Source: Rhizobium leguminosarum
GTDB lineage: Bacteria; Pseudomonadota; Alphaproteobacteria; Rhizobiales; Rhizobiaceae
Direction of reading: 5' to 3'
DNA: 64,000 nt
NCBI RefSeq assembly: GCF_004123835.1
Contig: NZ_MZMU01000003.1
Span: 434,001 to 498,000, forward strand
Positions 42,552 to 53,332 of this stretch are shown one piece after another. The translations under genes and the position numbers were made by a program. The notes below the pieces were generated by a model. That model worked only from the letters and a program-made list of their open reading frames with translations. It made no database searches and was not told the origin of the DNA. The first letter of the stretch is position 1. Each line of letters begins with the position of its first letter.

Positions 42552-44186
42552 ATGCCATCAGATCAGGCTCGTGGAGCGCAGGCAGGCAGCTTGCGCGACC
42601 GCCTGCGCTTTGCCGGTCTCGATGCCGACCAGTGCGAGCTGGTGCGCCGTAACCGGCCGGCGCTCGAAGCGCATCTGAAGGCAGGCCTCAGGGATCTCTT
42701 CCACAGGTTCCAGTCATTCCCCGACGCCTCGCGCAATTTCGAGAGCGAGCGCCAGGTCGAGCGCCTGCATGATCTGCAGTCCTCGCATTGGGACGTGCTG
42801 ACGGATGCGCGGTTCGACAGCCTCTATGCCGAGCGCGTCAAGGTTCTCTCCGATACCGAAAGCAAGATGGGCCTCGACCCGCGCTGGCACGTGGCCGGCC
42901 ATGGCGTCATGCTGGAGCATGTCGTTTCCGGTCTCGCCGAAGAGATCGCCGGCCGTCCGCTGCTGCCGTCGGCCAAGCGCCGCACCCGCGAAATCTCCGA
43001 TCTGATGACGGCGATCATCCGCATCGTCATGGTCGATGTGGAAATTGCCGTCTCGCTCCGCTTCAACGCGCTGCGCGCCGGGGAGCAGCGTGCGCTTGCC
43101 GACCAGCGCGCCGACAACGAGGCCGAGATCGCCCGGATCTTCGGCGATGTCATCGACGGTCTTTCCGCACGCGACCTGACGCGACGCGCGCCCGTCGACG
43201 GCGATGGCGCCTATGGCGGCATCGCCGCGGCGCTGAACAGCGCGTTGGACGGCCTGCAGGCCGAGTTCACCGCCATCACCGAGCGCACGGTCAAGGCCGA
43301 AGCGGCAACAGGCTCGCTTGCCGGCCTGTCGCGGCAGTTCGCCGGCACGGCTTCCGGTCAGGCCGATCGGCTGCAGCTTTCCGCGGAAGCCCTTGCCGGC
43401 ATTGCCGGCAGTGTGCGCGACGGCGCTGCCGACAGCCGCGCTGCCGAACAGGCGGCCGCCACGACGCGCGCCGCCGCCGAGGAAAGCGGCGAGGTCGTCG
43501 GACGCGCGATCAGCGCCATGGCCGATATCGAGCAGTCGGCCGAAAAGATCGGCCAGATCATCGGCGCGATCGACGAGATCGCCTTCCAGACCAATCTTCT
43601 GGCGCTGAATGCCGGCATCGAGGCCGCCCGCGCCGGCGATTCCGGCCGCGGTTTTGCCGTCGTCGCCCAGGAAGTCCGCGCCCTTGCCCAGCGTTCGGCC
43701 GAAGCCGCCCGCGAGATCAAGACCCTGGTGACGACGACCAAGGCGCAGGTCGATGCCGGCGTGCAGATGGTCGGCCGCACACAGGATTCGATCGGCAGCA
43801 TCGTGCGTCAGGTCACCGACATCAACGCCGCCATCGCCGGTATCGCCGCCCGAATCGGCGAACATGCCGCAAGCCTCGACAGCGTGACAGCCGACGTCAA
43901 GGGCCTGGGTCACGAGGTGGCCGATAGCGCCGGCCTTGCGGAGCGCTCGGCCGAAGGCGCCGACCACCTCCACACCGTCATTCTCGAGCTCGGCCAGACG
44001 ATTCGCGAATTCCGCATCGCCCGGGAAAACGCCACTGCCGGTCGCCCGGCCCCGGTGCGCGTGACACCGCCGCGCGCCCTTGAGGGCGCTACCCGCTCGG
44101 CACCGGCCGTGGACGAATACGAAAACGACGATTTTGGCCTTCCGCAAGCGTTCGCAAGCGTCGGAGGTGGGCGGAATGTTTACTAA
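42552..44186 (+). CDS. icpA: soluble globin-like chemoreceptor IcpA (methyl-accepting type)
   Basis: 544 residues, no membrane segment. About 15-175 is a globin-coupled-sensor (HemAT-like) domain. A short HAMP-like stretch follows (about 195-250), then a methyl-accepting signalling hairpin with the tip [23 protein letters not shown] and flanking [10 protein letters not shown]. In globin sensors the proximal heme ligand lies in HxRIGLxPRW; here the aligned stretch is [10 protein letters not shown], so that His is Glu (about residue 103). It opens the che operon, as in Rhizobium and Sinorhizobium. The TTG at 42540 is an alternative start. Confidence 0.87.
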   Translation: MPSDQARGAQAGSLRDRLRFAGLDADQCELVRRNRPALEAHLKAGLRDLFHRFQSFPDASRNFESERQVERLHDLQSSHWDVLTDARFDSLYAERVKVLSDTESKMGLDPRWHVAGHGVMLEHVVSGLAEEIAGRPLLPSAKRRTREISDLMTAIIRIVMVDVEIAVSLRFNALRAGEQRALADQRADNEAEIARIFGDVIDGLSARDLTRRAPVDGDGAYGGIAAALNSALDGLQAEFTAITERTVKAEAATGSLAGLSRQFAGTASGQADRLQLSAEALAGIAGSVRDGAADSRAAEQAAATTRAAAEESGEVVGRAISAMADIEQSAEKIGQIIGAIDEIAFQTNLLALNAGIEAARAGDSGRGFAVVAQEVRALAQRSAEAAREIKTLVTTTKAQVDAGVQMVGRTQDSIGSIVRQVTDINAAIAGIAARIGEHAASLDSVTADVKGLGHEVADSAGLAERSAEGADHLHTVILELGQTIREFRIARENATAGRPAPVRVTPPRALEGATRSAPAVDEYENDDFGLPQAFASVGGGRNVY

Positions 44187-44249
44187 CCTATCGGATGATT
44201 GCCTCAGCTCGTCTTTTCGGGCCGGGGACAAGGGGACAAGGAAAAGCTG

Positions 44250-44546
44250 ATGGCAGCAAAGAAGAGTGGCAAGACGCTGGACTTGACGGCGGTGCTCGAC
44301 CTCAACGAGGCTTCCGCCTTGCGCGATAAACTCCTCTCTCTCCGGGGTAGCGGTCTTTCGATAGACGCTTCCGGCGTCGAACGGATCGGTGCTCTTTGCG
44401 CCCAGGTTCTGATGTCCGCCGAGAAGACCTGGGAGCAGGACAAGCAGCCGTTCACCTTCTCCAAGGTGTCCGACGCATTTCAGAAAACCATGCAACTGGT
44501 TGGCGTCAATATTGACCACCTGCTTGCCAAGGAGATTCGGCAATGA
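44250..44546 (+). CDS. cheS: STAS-domain chemotaxis protein CheS
   Basis: 98-residue STAS (anti-sigma-factor antagonist-like) protein: LDLTAVLDLNEASALRDKLL, then LSIDASGVERIGALCAQVLMSAEKTW. In Sinorhizobium meliloti the STAS protein at this exact position, CheS, binds CheA and speeds dephosphorylation of the phosphate-sink CheY1. Its stop overlaps the cheY1 start by four bases (ATGA). Older rhizobial names include cheX or orf2. Confidence 0.85.
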   Translation: MAAKKSGKTLDLTAVLDLNEASALRDKLLSLRGSGLSIDASGVERIGALCAQVLMSAEKTWEQDKQPFTFSKVSDAFQKTMQLVGVNIDHLLAKEIRQ

Positions 44547-44908
44547 AGAAAAAAGTGCTGACCGTGGATGATTCCCGCACCATCCGAAACATGCTTCTCG
44601 TGACGCTCAACAATGCCGGCTTCGAGACGATCCAGGCGGAAGACGGCATCGAGGGCCTCGAGGTTCTCGAAGAGTCCAATCCTGACGTCATCGTGACGGA
44701 CATCAACATGCCGCGCCTCGATGGTTTCGGCTTCATCGAAGGTGTCCGCCGCAACGAGAAATATCGGGCGATCCCGATCCTGGTCCTGACCACCGAAAGC
44801 GACGCGGAGAAGAAGAACCGCGCCCGCCAGGCCGGTGCCACGGGCTGGATCGTCAAGCCTTTCGACCCGGCCAAGCTGATCGATGCCATTGAGCGTGTAA
44901 CCGCTTAA
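44543..44908 (+). CDS. cheY1: chemotaxis response regulator CheY1
   Basis: 121-residue receiver. Acidic pair VDDSR at 8-11, phospho-Asp D53 in VTDINMPRLDG, Thr in LVLTTES, conserved Lys in WIVKPFDP. In Sinorhizobium CheY1 acts as a phosphate sink that drains phosphate from CheY2 through CheA. It is translationally coupled to cheS and precedes cheA by 16 bases. Confidence 0.93.
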   Translation: MKKKVLTVDDSRTIRNMLLVTLNNAGFETIQAEDGIEGLEVLEESNPDVIVTDINMPRLDGFGFIEGVRRNEKYRAIPILVLTTESDAEKKNRARQAGATGWIVKPFDPAKLIDAIERVTA

Positions 44909-44924
44909 CCCAGGATTTGCTCCT

Positions 44925-47216
44925 ATGGATATGAACGAAATCAAAGAGATCTTTTTCCAGGAGTGCGAGGAACAGCTCGCCGAGTTGGAATCCGGTCTTC
45001 TGAAAATGAATGATGGCGATCGCGATCCGGAAACCGTCAATGCGGTGTTCCGTGCGGTGCATTCGATCAAGGGTGGCGCCGGCGCCTTCGGCCTTGACGA
45101 TCTGGTCGCCTTCGCCCATGTTTTCGAGACCACTCTCGATTGCGTTCGATCCAACAAGCTTGAGCCGAACCAGGACGTGCTGAAGGTGATGCTGAAGTCG
45201 GCCGACGTGCTCGCCGACCTGACAAATGCTGCGCGCGACGGCGGCAGCGTCGATGAAAGCCGCAGCCGCGGCCTCGTCAAGGAGCTCGAGGCGCTGGCCA
45301 ACGGCGAATTGCCGTCTCCCTCTGCGTCAGCCGAGGCGCCTGCGCCGAAGGCCGCCGCAAAGGCTGCTCCGGCCGCTCCGGCGCCGACCCCCAAGCCGAC
45401 TGACGACAGCGGCTTCCAGCCGGTCCCCTTTTCCTTCGACGATTTTGGCGGCGAAGGCGATGCGGGTGGCATGCCGGCTTATGAAGTCATCTTCAAGCCG
45501 CGCTACGAACTCTATTCCAAGGGCAATGACGCCACCCTGCTGCTGCGTGATCTCTCGCGCCTCGGCGAAATGACCATCTATTGCAATACGGATGACCTGC
45601 CGGGCCTCGAGGAACTCGATCCGGAAGGCGCTTATTTCTTCTGGAACGTCACGATCAAGACGGACAAGGGCGAGGACGCCATCCGCACCGTCTTCGAATT
45701 CGCCGAGTGGGATTGCGAACTGACGGTGAAGCCGGTCGAAGAAGCAAGGGCCGACGCGACCAGCAACGACGAACTGCCGATGGTGCCGGTTCCCTTCGAT
45801 CTATCGATCCTCGACGAAACGGGCGCAATGGAAGAGGTTTCCGCCTCAGACGCGCGGGCTGAGGCGACGGCCGCAGCCGTTGCTGCCGCCGAGACCGCCT
45901 CCAACGTCACGCAGATGGCCGCAGCCGCCGCCCGTGTCGAGAAGAAGGAATCGGCAGCCGCCGCAGCGGCCGCTGCAAGTGCTGCCGCCCAGAACAATGC
46001 CGCCGGTGCCGGCCAGACGATCCGCGTCGATCTCGACCGTGTCGACCGCCTCATCAACCTCGTCGGCGAATTGGTCATCAACCAGGCGATGCTGTCGCAG
46101 AGCGTCATCGAGAACGACACGACCGGCACCTCCTCGATCAATATGGGCCTCGAGGAGCTGCAGCAGCTCACCCGCGAGATCCAGGACTCGGTCATGGCGA
46201 TCCGCGCGCAGCCGGTGAAGCCGGTGTTCCAGCGGATGTCGCGTATCGTCCGCGAAATCGCCGACATGACCGGCAAATCGATCCGCCTGATCACCGAAGG
46301 TGAAAACACCGAAGTCGACAAGACGGTCATCGACAAGCTGGCTGAACCGCTGACCCACATGATCCGCAACGCTGTCGACCACGGCATCGAAACGCCCGAA
46401 AAGCGTGCAGCCGCCGGCAAGAACACCGAAGGCACGGTCCGCCTGACCGCCAAGCATCGTTCGGGACGCATCCTGATCGAGCTTGCCGACGACGGCGCCG
46501 GCATTAACCGCGAGAAGGTCCGCCAGAAGGCGATCGACAACGACCTCATCCCGGCCGATGCCAACCTGTCGGACGAGGAAATCGACAACCTGATCTTCCT
46601 GCCGGGTTTCTCGACGGCCGACAAGATCTCCGACATTTCAGGCCGCGGCGTCGGCATGGACGTCGTCAAGCGTTCGATCCAGGCGCTCGGCGGCCGTATC
46701 AACATCACCTCGAAGCCGGGCCACGGCTCGGTCTTCACCATGAGCCTGCCGCTGACGCTCGCCGTCCTCGACGGCATGGTGGTCACCGTCGCCGGCCAGA
46801 CGCTGGTCGTGCCGCTGACGGCGATCGTCGAAACCTTGCAGCCGGAAGCGGCCGCGATCCACTCCTTCGGTGCGAACCACCGGCTGATCTCGATCCGCAA
46901 CTCGTTCTGCCCGCTCGTCGATGTCGGCCGTATCCTGAACTTCCGCGCGACCCAGGCCAATCCGGTCGAGGGCGTGGCGCTTCTGGTGGAATCCGAAGGC
47001 GGCGGCCAGCGCGCCCTGATGGTCGACGCCATCCAGGGTCAGCGCCAGGTGGTCATCAAGAGCTTGGAAGCGAACTACACCCATGTCCCGGGCATTGCCG
47101 CCGCCACCATTCTCGGTGACGGGCGCGTGGCGCTCATCCTCGATGTCGACGCGGTTGTGGGCGCCTCGCGCGGCCAGTCGCTCAAAGCAGAAATGTCGTT
47201 AGCAGCGGTAGGATAA
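44925..47216 (+). CDS. cheA: chemotaxis histidine kinase CheA
   Basis: 763 residues. P1 phosphotransfer domain with phospho-His H46 ([14 protein letters not shown]). An Ala/Pro linker (about 125-165) leads to a CheY-docking P2-like domain (about 180-285). A long Ala-rich linker (about 310-360) precedes the P3 dimerisation helices. The P4 kinase has [23 protein letters not shown] and [11 protein letters not shown], and the P5 CheW-like domain ends near 755. It phosphorylates CheY1, CheY2 and CheB in response to receptors. It is third in the signalling run and 4 bases before cheW. Confidence 0.95.
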   Translation: MDMNEIKEIFFQECEEQLAELESGLLKMNDGDRDPETVNAVFRAVHSIKGGAGAFGLDDLVAFAHVFETTLDCVRSNKLEPNQDVLKVMLKSADVLADLTNAARDGGSVDESRSRGLVKELEALANGELPSPSASAEAPAPKAAAKAAPAAPAPTPKPTDDSGFQPVPFSFDDFGGEGDAGGMPAYEVIFKPRYELYSKGNDATLLLRDLSRLGEMTIYCNTDDLPGLEELDPEGAYFFWNVTIKTDKGEDAIRTVFEFAEWDCELTVKPVEEARADATSNDELPMVPVPFDLSILDETGAMEEVSASDARAEATAAAVAAAETASNVTQMAAAAARVEKKESAAAAAAAASAAAQNNAAGAGQTIRVDLDRVDRLINLVGELVINQAMLSQSVIENDTTGTSSINMGLEELQQLTREIQDSVMAIRAQPVKPVFQRMSRIVREIADMTGKSIRLITEGENTEVDKTVIDKLAEPLTHMIRNAVDHGIETPEKRAAAGKNTEGTVRLTAKHRSGRILIELADDGAGINREKVRQKAIDNDLIPADANLSDEEIDNLIFLPGFSTADKISDISGRGVGMDVVKRSIQALGGRINITSKPGHGSVFTMSLPLTLAVLDGMVVTVAGQTLVVPLTAIVETLQPEAAAIHSFGANHRLISIRNSFCPLVDVGRILNFRATQANPVEGVALLVESEGGGQRALMVDAIQGQRQVVIKSLEANYTHVPGIAAATILGDGRVALILDVDAVVGASRGQSLKAEMSLAAVG

Positions 47217-47220
47217 GGGA

Positions 47221-47688
47221 ATGTCGTACGCCGTAAAAAATCTGAACGAGGGGGATCGCGAGCTGATCGCGTTCCGCATCGGGGATCAGGAATTTTGCGT
47301 GAACATCATGTCGGTTCGTGAGATCCGCGGCTGGACCCCGGCGACCGCGATGCCGCATTCGCCTGGCTATATGCTGGGTGTCATCAACCTGCGCGGCGCG
47401 GTGCTGCCGATCATCGATCTTGCGGCCCGGCTCGGGATGAAGCCGGCCGATCCGACGGCCCGTCATGTCATCATCGTCGCCCAGGTCCGGCGCAAGGTCG
47501 TCGGCCTCCTGGTCGACGCCGTCTCCGATATCCTGACGGTGACCAACGAAACCGTCCAGCCGACGCCCGAAATCTCCTCCGAGCTCGAGCGCCAATTTGC
47601 CCGCGGCATTCTCGCCATCGAGAAGCGCATGATCTGCCTGATCGAACTCGAATCCCTCTTTCCCGAGACCGAAAGCGAAGCCGCATGA
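47221..47688 (+). CDS. cheW: chemotaxis coupling protein CheW
   Basis: 155 residues, SH3-like double-barrel fold: [27 protein letters not shown], then [22 protein letters not shown], the conserved CheW core. It joins receptors (including IcpA) to CheA. The start overlaps nothing; the stop overlaps cheR by four bases (ATGA). Confidence 0.94.
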   Translation: MSYAVKNLNEGDRELIAFRIGDQEFCVNIMSVREIRGWTPATAMPHSPGYMLGVINLRGAVLPIIDLAARLGMKPADPTARHVIIVAQVRRKVVGLLVDAVSDILTVTNETVQPTPEISSELERQFARGILAIEKRMICLIELESLFPETESEAA

Positions 47689-48593
47689 ATGTAATGGGCG
47701 CAAAAGATCAAAGGCAGGGATCCGACGAGGTCCTGGCAAGCGGAGAATATCCGCTGACGCGCCGCGACCTCACCGAGATCGCCGCGATGATCTATTCGGA
47801 TGCCGGAATCTTCCTCAACGAGACGAAGGCGTCGCTCGTCTATTCGCGCCTGTCGAAGCATATCCGCAATCTCGGTCTCTCCGGCTTCCGGGAATATTGC
47901 GACCTCGTCGCTTCGCCGGCCGGTGCCGCGCCGCGCCGCGAGATGCTCTCGCATCTGACGACCAATTTTACCCGCTTCTTCCGCGAAAACCACCATTTCG
48001 ACCATCTGCGCGACCATGTCCTGCCGGAGCTTCTGCAGCGGGCGAGATCGGGCGGCAGGGTGCGCATCTGGTCGGCCGCCTCCTCCGACGGGCAGGAACC
48101 CTATTCGATCGCGCTGACGGTGCTGTCGCTGATGCCGAATGTCGCGGATTACGACTTCAAGATCCTGGCAACCGACATCGATCCGAAGATCCTCGCGATC
48201 GCCCGGGCCGGCGCCTATGACGAAAATGCGCTCGAAACCGTGTCGCCGGCCATGCGCAAGCAATGGTTCAGCGAAGTCGAGGTGCAGGGCCGCCGGAAGT
48301 TCCAGGTCGACGACCGCGTCAAGCGGCTGATCACCTACAACGAGCTGAACCTGATGGCGCAATGGCCGTTCAAGGGCAAGTTCGACGTCATCTTCTGCCG
48401 CAACGTTGTCATCTATTTTGACGAGCCGACGCAGATGAAGATCTGGCAGCGTTTCGCCGGTCTGCTGCCGGAAGGCGGTCATCTCTACATCGGCCATTCC
48501 GAGCGCGTGTCCGGCGAGGCAAAACACGTCTTCGACAATATCGGCATCACGACCTATCGCTATACGGCGAAAGGTCTCGGGAGGAAGGCATGA
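47685..48593 (+). CDS. cheR: chemoreceptor methyltransferase CheR
   Basis: 302 residues. An N-terminal helical domain ([27 protein letters not shown]) is followed by an S-adenosylmethionine-binding Rossmann domain with [32 protein letters not shown] and [11 protein letters not shown]. It methylates receptor glutamates with CheB as antagonist. It overlaps cheW and cheB by four bases on each side, which implies coupled translation. Confidence 0.94.
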   Translation: MNVMGAKDQRQGSDEVLASGEYPLTRRDLTEIAAMIYSDAGIFLNETKASLVYSRLSKHIRNLGLSGFREYCDLVASPAGAAPRREMLSHLTTNFTRFFRENHHFDHLRDHVLPELLQRARSGGRVRIWSAASSDGQEPYSIALTVLSLMPNVADYDFKILATDIDPKILAIARAGAYDENALETVSPAMRKQWFSEVEVQGRRKFQVDDRVKRLITYNELNLMAQWPFKGKFDVIFCRNVVIYFDEPTQMKIWQRFAGLLPEGGHLYIGHSERVSGEAKHVFDNIGITTYRYTAKGLGRKA

Positions 48594-49633
48594 GCGCTCC
48601 GGCAAGAGTTCTCGTTGTTGACGACTCGCCGACGATGCGGGGCCTGATCACCGCCGTGCTGAGTTCCGACCCCGAGGTCAATGTCATCGGCCAGGCCGGC
48701 GACGCGCTGGAAGCGCGCGAGGCGATCAAGCGGCTGAACCCCGACGTCCTGACGCTCGACATCGAGATGCCGAACATGAACGGCCTCGATTTCCTCGAAA
48801 AGATCATGACGCTGCGTCCGATGCCGGTGATCATGGTATCCACAATGACCCATCGCGGCGCCGAGGCGACGCTTGCGGCGCTGGAGATCGGCGCCTTCGA
48901 CTGCGTCGGCAAGCCAGCGCCGGGCGAACTTAGGCCTTTCGGCGACCTCGCCGAGAAGGTCAAGGCCGCCGCGCGCACGCAACGCCAGTATTCCCAGCCC
49001 GTCGCCGCCGTCGCGCCACCACCCTCGGTCGCCGACTTCCGTGTCGGCCGCAAGATCGTCGCAATCGGCTCGTCGACCGGCGGCGTCGAGGCGCTGATCG
49101 CCGTGCTGCAGAAATTTCCGGCGAATTGCCCGCCGACGGTCATCACCCAGCATATGCCGCCGACCTTCACCAAAAGCTTCGCCGAACGGCTGAACCGCCT
49201 CTGTGCGCCGGTGGTGCAGGAAGCGACCGACGGTGCCCGGCTCGAAATCGGCAAGATCTATCTGGCGCCCGGCGGCGAGCGTCACCTGCAGGTCAGCGGT
49301 GCCTCGGCGCCGTGCTGCCGTCTCATTGACCGCGCGCCGGTCAACGGTCACCGCCCCTCGGTGGACGTGCTATTCGATTCGGTCGCGGAACTGGCGGGCC
49401 GTAATGCCGTCGGCGTGATTTTGACCGGAATGGGCCGCGATGGCGCCGCCGGATTGTTGAAAATGCGCCACGCCGGCGCCAGAACGCTCGGCCAGAACGA
49501 AAAAACCTGTGTCGTTTACGGAATGCCAAGGGTTGCTCACGAACTTGGCGCCGTTGAGCAGCAGCTGCCGCTGTCTGCCATCGGTGAAGAAATATTGAAA
49601 ATGACAGCCGCCCGAAAGGAAGGGACCGAATAA
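48590..49633 (+). CDS. cheB: chemotaxis methylesterase/deamidase CheB
   Basis: 347 residues. Receiver domain 5-125 (DDSPTMRG, phospho-Asp D57 in [11 protein letters not shown]). The C-terminal esterase has the catalytic triad Ser in [10 protein letters not shown], His in ITQHMPPTF and Asp in GMGRDGAAG. It removes methyl groups from receptors when phosphorylated by CheA. The gene ends directly at the cheY2 start. Confidence 0.95.
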   Translation: MSAPARVLVVDDSPTMRGLITAVLSSDPEVNVIGQAGDALEAREAIKRLNPDVLTLDIEMPNMNGLDFLEKIMTLRPMPVIMVSTMTHRGAEATLAALEIGAFDCVGKPAPGELRPFGDLAEKVKAAARTQRQYSQPVAAVAPPPSVADFRVGRKIVAIGSSTGGVEALIAVLQKFPANCPPTVITQHMPPTFTKSFAERLNRLCAPVVQEATDGARLEIGKIYLAPGGERHLQVSGASAPCCRLIDRAPVNGHRPSVDVLFDSVAELAGRNAVGVILTGMGRDGAAGLLKMRHAGARTLGQNEKTCVVYGMPRVAHELGAVEQQLPLSAIGEEILKMTAARKEGTE

Positions 49634-50023
49634 ATGTCGCTCGCGGAGAAAATCAAAGTTCTGATCGTCGACGATCAGGTAACGAGCCGGTTGCTGCTCA
49701 GCGACGCGCTGACCCAGCTCGGTTTCAAGCAGATCACGTCGGCTGGTGACGGTGAGCAGGGCATGAAGATCATGGCCGAGCAGCCGCACCATCTGGTGAT
49801 CTCGGACTTCAACATGCCGAAGATGGATGGCATCGGCTTCCTTCAGGCGGTGCGCACCAACCCGAACACCAAGAAGGCGGCCTTCATCATCCTGACCGCC
49901 CAGGGTGACCGCGCACTGGTGCAGAAGGCGGCCCAGCTCGGCGCCAACAACGTGCTCGCCAAGCCGTTCACGATCGAGAAGATGAAAGCGGCCATCGAAG
50001 CGGTGTTTGGAGCCCTGAAATGA
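49634..50023 (+). CDS. cheY2: chemotaxis response regulator CheY2
   Basis: 129-residue receiver. DDQVTSR pocket, phospho-Asp D58 in [19 protein letters not shown] and NVLAKPFT. In rhizobia CheY2 is the regulator that acts on the flagellar motor and slows rotation. The stop overlaps the start of cheD by four bases. Confidence 0.94.
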   Translation: MSLAEKIKVLIVDDQVTSRLLLSDALTQLGFKQITSAGDGEQGMKIMAEQPHHLVISDFNMPKMDGIGFLQAVRTNPNTKKAAFIILTAQGDRALVQKAAQLGANNVLAKPFTIEKMKAAIEAVFGALK

Positions 50024-50574
50024 TCACTGAGGGGGCAGCCCGCCGCGTGCACATCATTCAGGGCGAGTACAAGGTTCTGAACGATCCGAATGCGGTCCTC
50101 TCGACCATTCTCGGTTCGTGCGTGGCTGCGTGCCTCAGAGATCCTGTCGCCGGTGTCGGCGGCATGAACCACTTTCTGTTGCCCGGTTCGGCGACGTCGC
50201 CGACATCAGGCGGCGATGCCACGCGCTACGGCGTGCATCTGATGGAACTGCTGATCAACGGTCTTCTGAAGCAGGGCGCCCGGCGCGACCGGCTGGAGGC
50301 AAAGATCTTCGGCGGTGCGAAGACGATCTCGACATTCTCCAATGTCGGTGAGCAGAACGCGGCCTTCGCCGTGCAGTTCCTCAGGGATGAAGGCATTCCG
50401 GTGGTCGGTTCCTCGACCGGCGGAGAGCATGGACGCAAGCTTGAATATTGGCCGGTCTCCGGTCGTGCCCGGCAATACCCCCTGACCGGCGCCGAAACCC
50501 AGAGAACCGTCGCTCTCGAGCAGCGCCCCGCCGCTCCGCAGAAGCCCGTCGAAACCAGTATCGAATTTTTTTGA
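50020..50574 (+). CDS. cheD: chemoreceptor glutamine deamidase CheD
   Basis: 184 residues of the CheD deamidase family. Catalytic Cys in [11 protein letters not shown], His in GGMNHFLLP, with the conserved [19 protein letters not shown]. It deamidates receptor glutamines and in some bacteria binds CheC. It is coupled to cheY2 by an ATGA overlap and is 16 bases before cheT. Confidence 0.92.
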   Translation: MITEGAARRVHIIQGEYKVLNDPNAVLSTILGSCVAACLRDPVAGVGGMNHFLLPGSATSPTSGGDATRYGVHLMELLINGLLKQGARRDRLEAKIFGGAKTISTFSNVGEQNAAFAVQFLRDEGIPVVGSSTGGEHGRKLEYWPVSGRARQYPLTGAETQRTVALEQRPAAPQKPVETSIEFF

Positions 50575-50590
50575 TGGCGAGGATTTTCAT

Positions 50591-50980
50591 ATGACATTTA
50601 CCCAGATGATGGAGCCGCCTGCGCCTGTCGAAGCGCTGAGCGACATCCTGATGCGCATCGTGTCCGAACTGCACGATGTCGCCTATCTCATCGAGCGCAT
50701 CGAGCCGCAGCTTCTCGACCTCGGCGGCGCCGAAATCCTGAACTCGCCGGATGCTATGAAGGTCATGCAGGGCATCGATCTGGCCGTGCAGAAATCACGC
50801 GGCCTTGCCGAATTCATCGACACCATCACCGGCGAAATCCCGCACGGCTGGGCAGTCGACGTCGCAACCGCGCTCAGCCTCGTCAAGCTGGCGGAGATGC
50901 AGAAGGCATTGGGCGGCGCCACACGCCACGGCCATTCCCAGCCATTGAGCAAGGCAGCCGGCGACTTCGATTTCTTCTAG
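50591..50980 (+). CDS. cheT: chemotaxis accessory protein CheT
   Basis: 129 residues, mostly helical (LSDILMRIVSELHDVAYLIERIEPQLLD, IDLAVQKSRGLAEFIDTI), with a C-terminus ending GDFDFF. Position and size match CheT (formerly orf10) of the Sinorhizobium che operon, reported to interact with CheR. The C-terminal DFDFF resembles aromatic motifs used for docking to CheR- or phosphatase-type partners (inference). Its TAG stop is in the end of family B copy 5. Confidence 0.82.
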   Translation: MTFTQMMEPPAPVEALSDILMRIVSELHDVAYLIERIEPQLLDLGGAEILNSPDAMKVMQGIDLAVQKSRGLAEFIDTITGEIPHGWAVDVATALSLVKLAEMQKALGGATRHGHSQPLSKAAGDFDFF

Positions 50981-51080
50981 AACGTCTCCGTTTTTCTCCG
51001 AGTCACGGAAACGCTCTCTCTTTGTTCTTGCGCAATTCCGGACGCAAAACCGCTGCGCACTTTTGCTGGAATTACTTTAG
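50977..51080 (-). repeat. family B double-hairpin repeat, inverted copy 5
   Basis: Read on the minus strand: arms GTAATTCCAGCAAAA / TTTTGCGTCCGGAATTGC around the loop GTGCGCAGCGG, linker GAACAAAGAG, then a second hairpin GAGCGTTTCCGT / ACGGAGACGTTC ending CTAG. The arms differ almost completely from the other copies while loop and linker are kept. It fills half of the cheT-fliF gap. Confidence 0.75.
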
Positions 51081-51189
51081 GCCTTTTCGCTCCGGCACGC
51101 TCTCACGAAACGCTCGCACAAGTTTCGCCGACTATTCGTCTGATGAGGCAATAAGCCTGCTTGTCTTTGACGGATCGTGCGAGAACAGA

Positions 51190-52881
51190 ATGAATCTGTT
51201 AAATCAATTAGTTCAGATCTTTAAGAACTTCGGTTCCCTGGGCCGAACACGCCTGATGATTCTCGGAGGCGTCGGTGCCGTTTCCATTGCAATCGTCCTT
51301 GCGGCCGCCCTTTTCGTCAACAAGCCGGCACAGGAAACGCTCTATGTCGGTCTCGATTCGCCGGATCTCAACCAGATCAGCATGGCGCTTGCCGAAGCCA
51401 ACATCAATTTCCAGGTCGGCACGGATGGCTCCAGCATCAGCGTTCCCGCGGGGATGACGGGCAAGGCCCGCTTGATGCTTGCCGAGCGCGGCCTGCCGAA
51501 CAGCGCCAATGCCGGTTATGAACTCTTCGACAATGTCGGCTCCCTCGGCCTGACCTCCTTCATGCAGGAGGTGACGCGGGTTCGAGCGCTGGAAGGCGAG
51601 ATCGCCCGTACCATCCAGTCGATCTCGGGCATAACAGCCGCGCGCGTCCATATCGTCATGCCGGAGGTTGGAAACTTCCGGAAGGCGGAGCAGAAACCAA
51701 CCGCATCCGTCATGATTCGCGCAAGCGCCACCACCGGGCGCAGTGCAGCGACCTCGATCCGCCACCTCGTCGCCTCGGCCGTGCCGGGGCTCGACGTCGA
51801 TGACGTGACCATCCTCGATTCCGCCGGCCAGCTGCTCGCTTCCGGCGACGAGGCGAGCAACAGCTCGCTGAACCGCTCGCTCAACATCGTCCAGAACGTT
51901 CAGCAGGAAGTCGAATCCAACATCGACAAGGCGCTGGCACCCTTCCTCGGCATGGACAACTTCCGCTCCAGCGTCACCGCCGATCTCAACACCGACGCCC
52001 AGCAGATCCAGGAAACGACCTACGATCCCGAATCCAAGGTCGAACGCTCGGTCCGCTCGACGAAGGAAGCTCAGCAGTCGCAGCAGAAGCAGTCCGATAG
52101 CGCGACGACGGTCGAGCAGAACATTCCTCAGGCGGCTCCCGAGGCCGGCGGTTCCGCCGGGCCTGAATCGCAAGACAAGTCCGACAAGCGCGAAGAGCAG
52201 ACCAACTACGAAATCAACAGCAAGACGACGGCGACGACCCGCAGCAGCTACAAGGTCGAAAAGCTTTCGATCGCCGTGGTGGTCAACAAGGGCCGCATCG
52301 CCAAGATGGTTGGCGAGCCCGCCGACCAGACCAAGGTCGATGCCTATCTTGCCGAAATGCAGAAGATCGTCGCTTCGGCGGCCGGCATCGACGCCAAGCG
52401 CGGCGACGTCGTCACCGTGACGGCCATGGACTTCCTCGAGAACCAGTTGCTCGAAGACGCCACCGGCGGTGTCCGCGTCATGGACATGCTGAGCCGCAAC
52501 CTTGCCGGCATCATCAACTCGCTCGCCTTTGTCGCGGTCGCCTTCGTGGTGGTCTGGATGGGCCTGCGGCCTCTGGTGCGCAGCATCAGCGGCAACGGCA
52601 GCTCCGCGGCTTTCGGCGACGCGACGCCGGAAGCGGCTGGCCTCGAGCTTCCGGACTTCGCGCCTGCATCGGGAGCACCCGGCGGCGCTCTCATGGACGG
52701 CTTCGGGTCCGACTTCGGCTTCGACAGTACCGAGGACCTGCTCAGCCTCGGCGACGACGATGGAAACTTCAATCGTCGCGTCAAGGAAGGCCCGGAACGC
52801 AAGCTTTCCCGTATGGTCGAGATCAACGAGGAACGCGCCGCGAAAATCCTCAGGAAATGGGCGATCGACGAAGCAGCGTAA
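51190..52881 (+). CDS. fliF: flagellar MS-ring protein FliF
   Basis: 563 residues. An N-terminal membrane helix (about 22-45, MILGGVGAVSIAIVLAAALFV) is followed by ring-building motifs (AGMTGKARLMLAERGLPNS, ARVHIVMP, ASVMIRA, ASAVPGLDVDDVTILD). A low-complexity Gln/Ser/Lys region (about 290-345) precedes a second membrane helix near 440-460. The cytoplasmic tail ends MVEINEERAAKILRKWAIDEA, which binds FliG. The start at 51190 was taken because upstream in-frame sequence is family B repeat. It forms the basal-body MS ring. A strong terminator follows. Confidence 0.93.
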   Translation: MNLLNQLVQIFKNFGSLGRTRLMILGGVGAVSIAIVLAAALFVNKPAQETLYVGLDSPDLNQISMALAEANINFQVGTDGSSISVPAGMTGKARLMLAERGLPNSANAGYELFDNVGSLGLTSFMQEVTRVRALEGEIARTIQSISGITAARVHIVMPEVGNFRKAEQKPTASVMIRASATTGRSAATSIRHLVASAVPGLDVDDVTILDSAGQLLASGDEASNSSLNRSLNIVQNVQQEVESNIDKALAPFLGMDNFRSSVTADLNTDAQQIQETTYDPESKVERSVRSTKEAQQSQQKQSDSATTVEQNIPQAAPEAGGSAGPESQDKSDKREEQTNYEINSKTTATTRSSYKVEKLSIAVVVNKGRIAKMVGEPADQTKVDAYLAEMQKIVASAAGIDAKRGDVVTVTAMDFLENQLLEDATGGVRVMDMLSRNLAGIINSLAFVAVAFVVVWMGLRPLVRSISGNGSSAAFGDATPEAAGLELPDFAPASGAPGGALMDGFGSDFGFDSTEDLLSLGDDDGNFNRRVKEGPERKLSRMVEINEERAAKILRKWAIDEAA

Positions 52882-52885
52882 AGGA

Positions 52886-52909
52886 AAGGCCGGGCAACCG
52901 GCCTTTTTT
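52886..52909 (+). terminator. intrinsic terminator after fliF
   Basis: 8-bp stem AAGGCCGG / CCGGCCTT with a 4-base loop followed by TTTTTT; starts 5 bases after the fliF stop. It should end the che-fliF transcript. Confidence 0.88.
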
Positions 52910-53332
52910 CATGTCGGTACCGAAGCTCGATTCCCTGACCGCTGTTTGTTGAAAAGCCGTGACTGGAGATGCGAGAGACTCGGGGCATGACAATCAGGGG
53001 CGGGAATTCGAACAAGACCATAGACCCGACCGCATCGAAATGCGGCTGTAGGGCGATATGATGAGATGGACTCGCGTAAAACGCGAAGCAAGTTGCGATA
53101 CCGCCAGAATCACCTTAGCCTCCCTATATCTTGAAGGCTGGAACGAGCGGTCGAATCAGTGCATTGGCGACAGCGAAAGTAAATCCCTAGAAGTCGGAGA
53201 TGGTGATTTGCATCGACTGGCTTACCCTTGGGTGATTCGAAATGGGATTCGAGCGGGACTTGAATTGAATCCCTTGCAGAAAAATTGCTGTTGCACCGAG
53301 TTCGATCGTTTCTCAGCCGCAGGACATTGCCA
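52910..53332. other. 423-base gap between fliF terminator and visN
   Basis: No gene or repeat seen on either strand. A small hairpin TCGCG/CGCGA lies at about 53073-53087. The visNR promoter should be in this stretch; no clear -35/-10 pair stands out. Confidence 0.5.

Noticed and set aside
42714..44543. 609-codon open frame opposite icpA and cheS
   Set aside because: Mirror of the receptor hairpin; no start signal, and the che operon is conserved on the plus strand.
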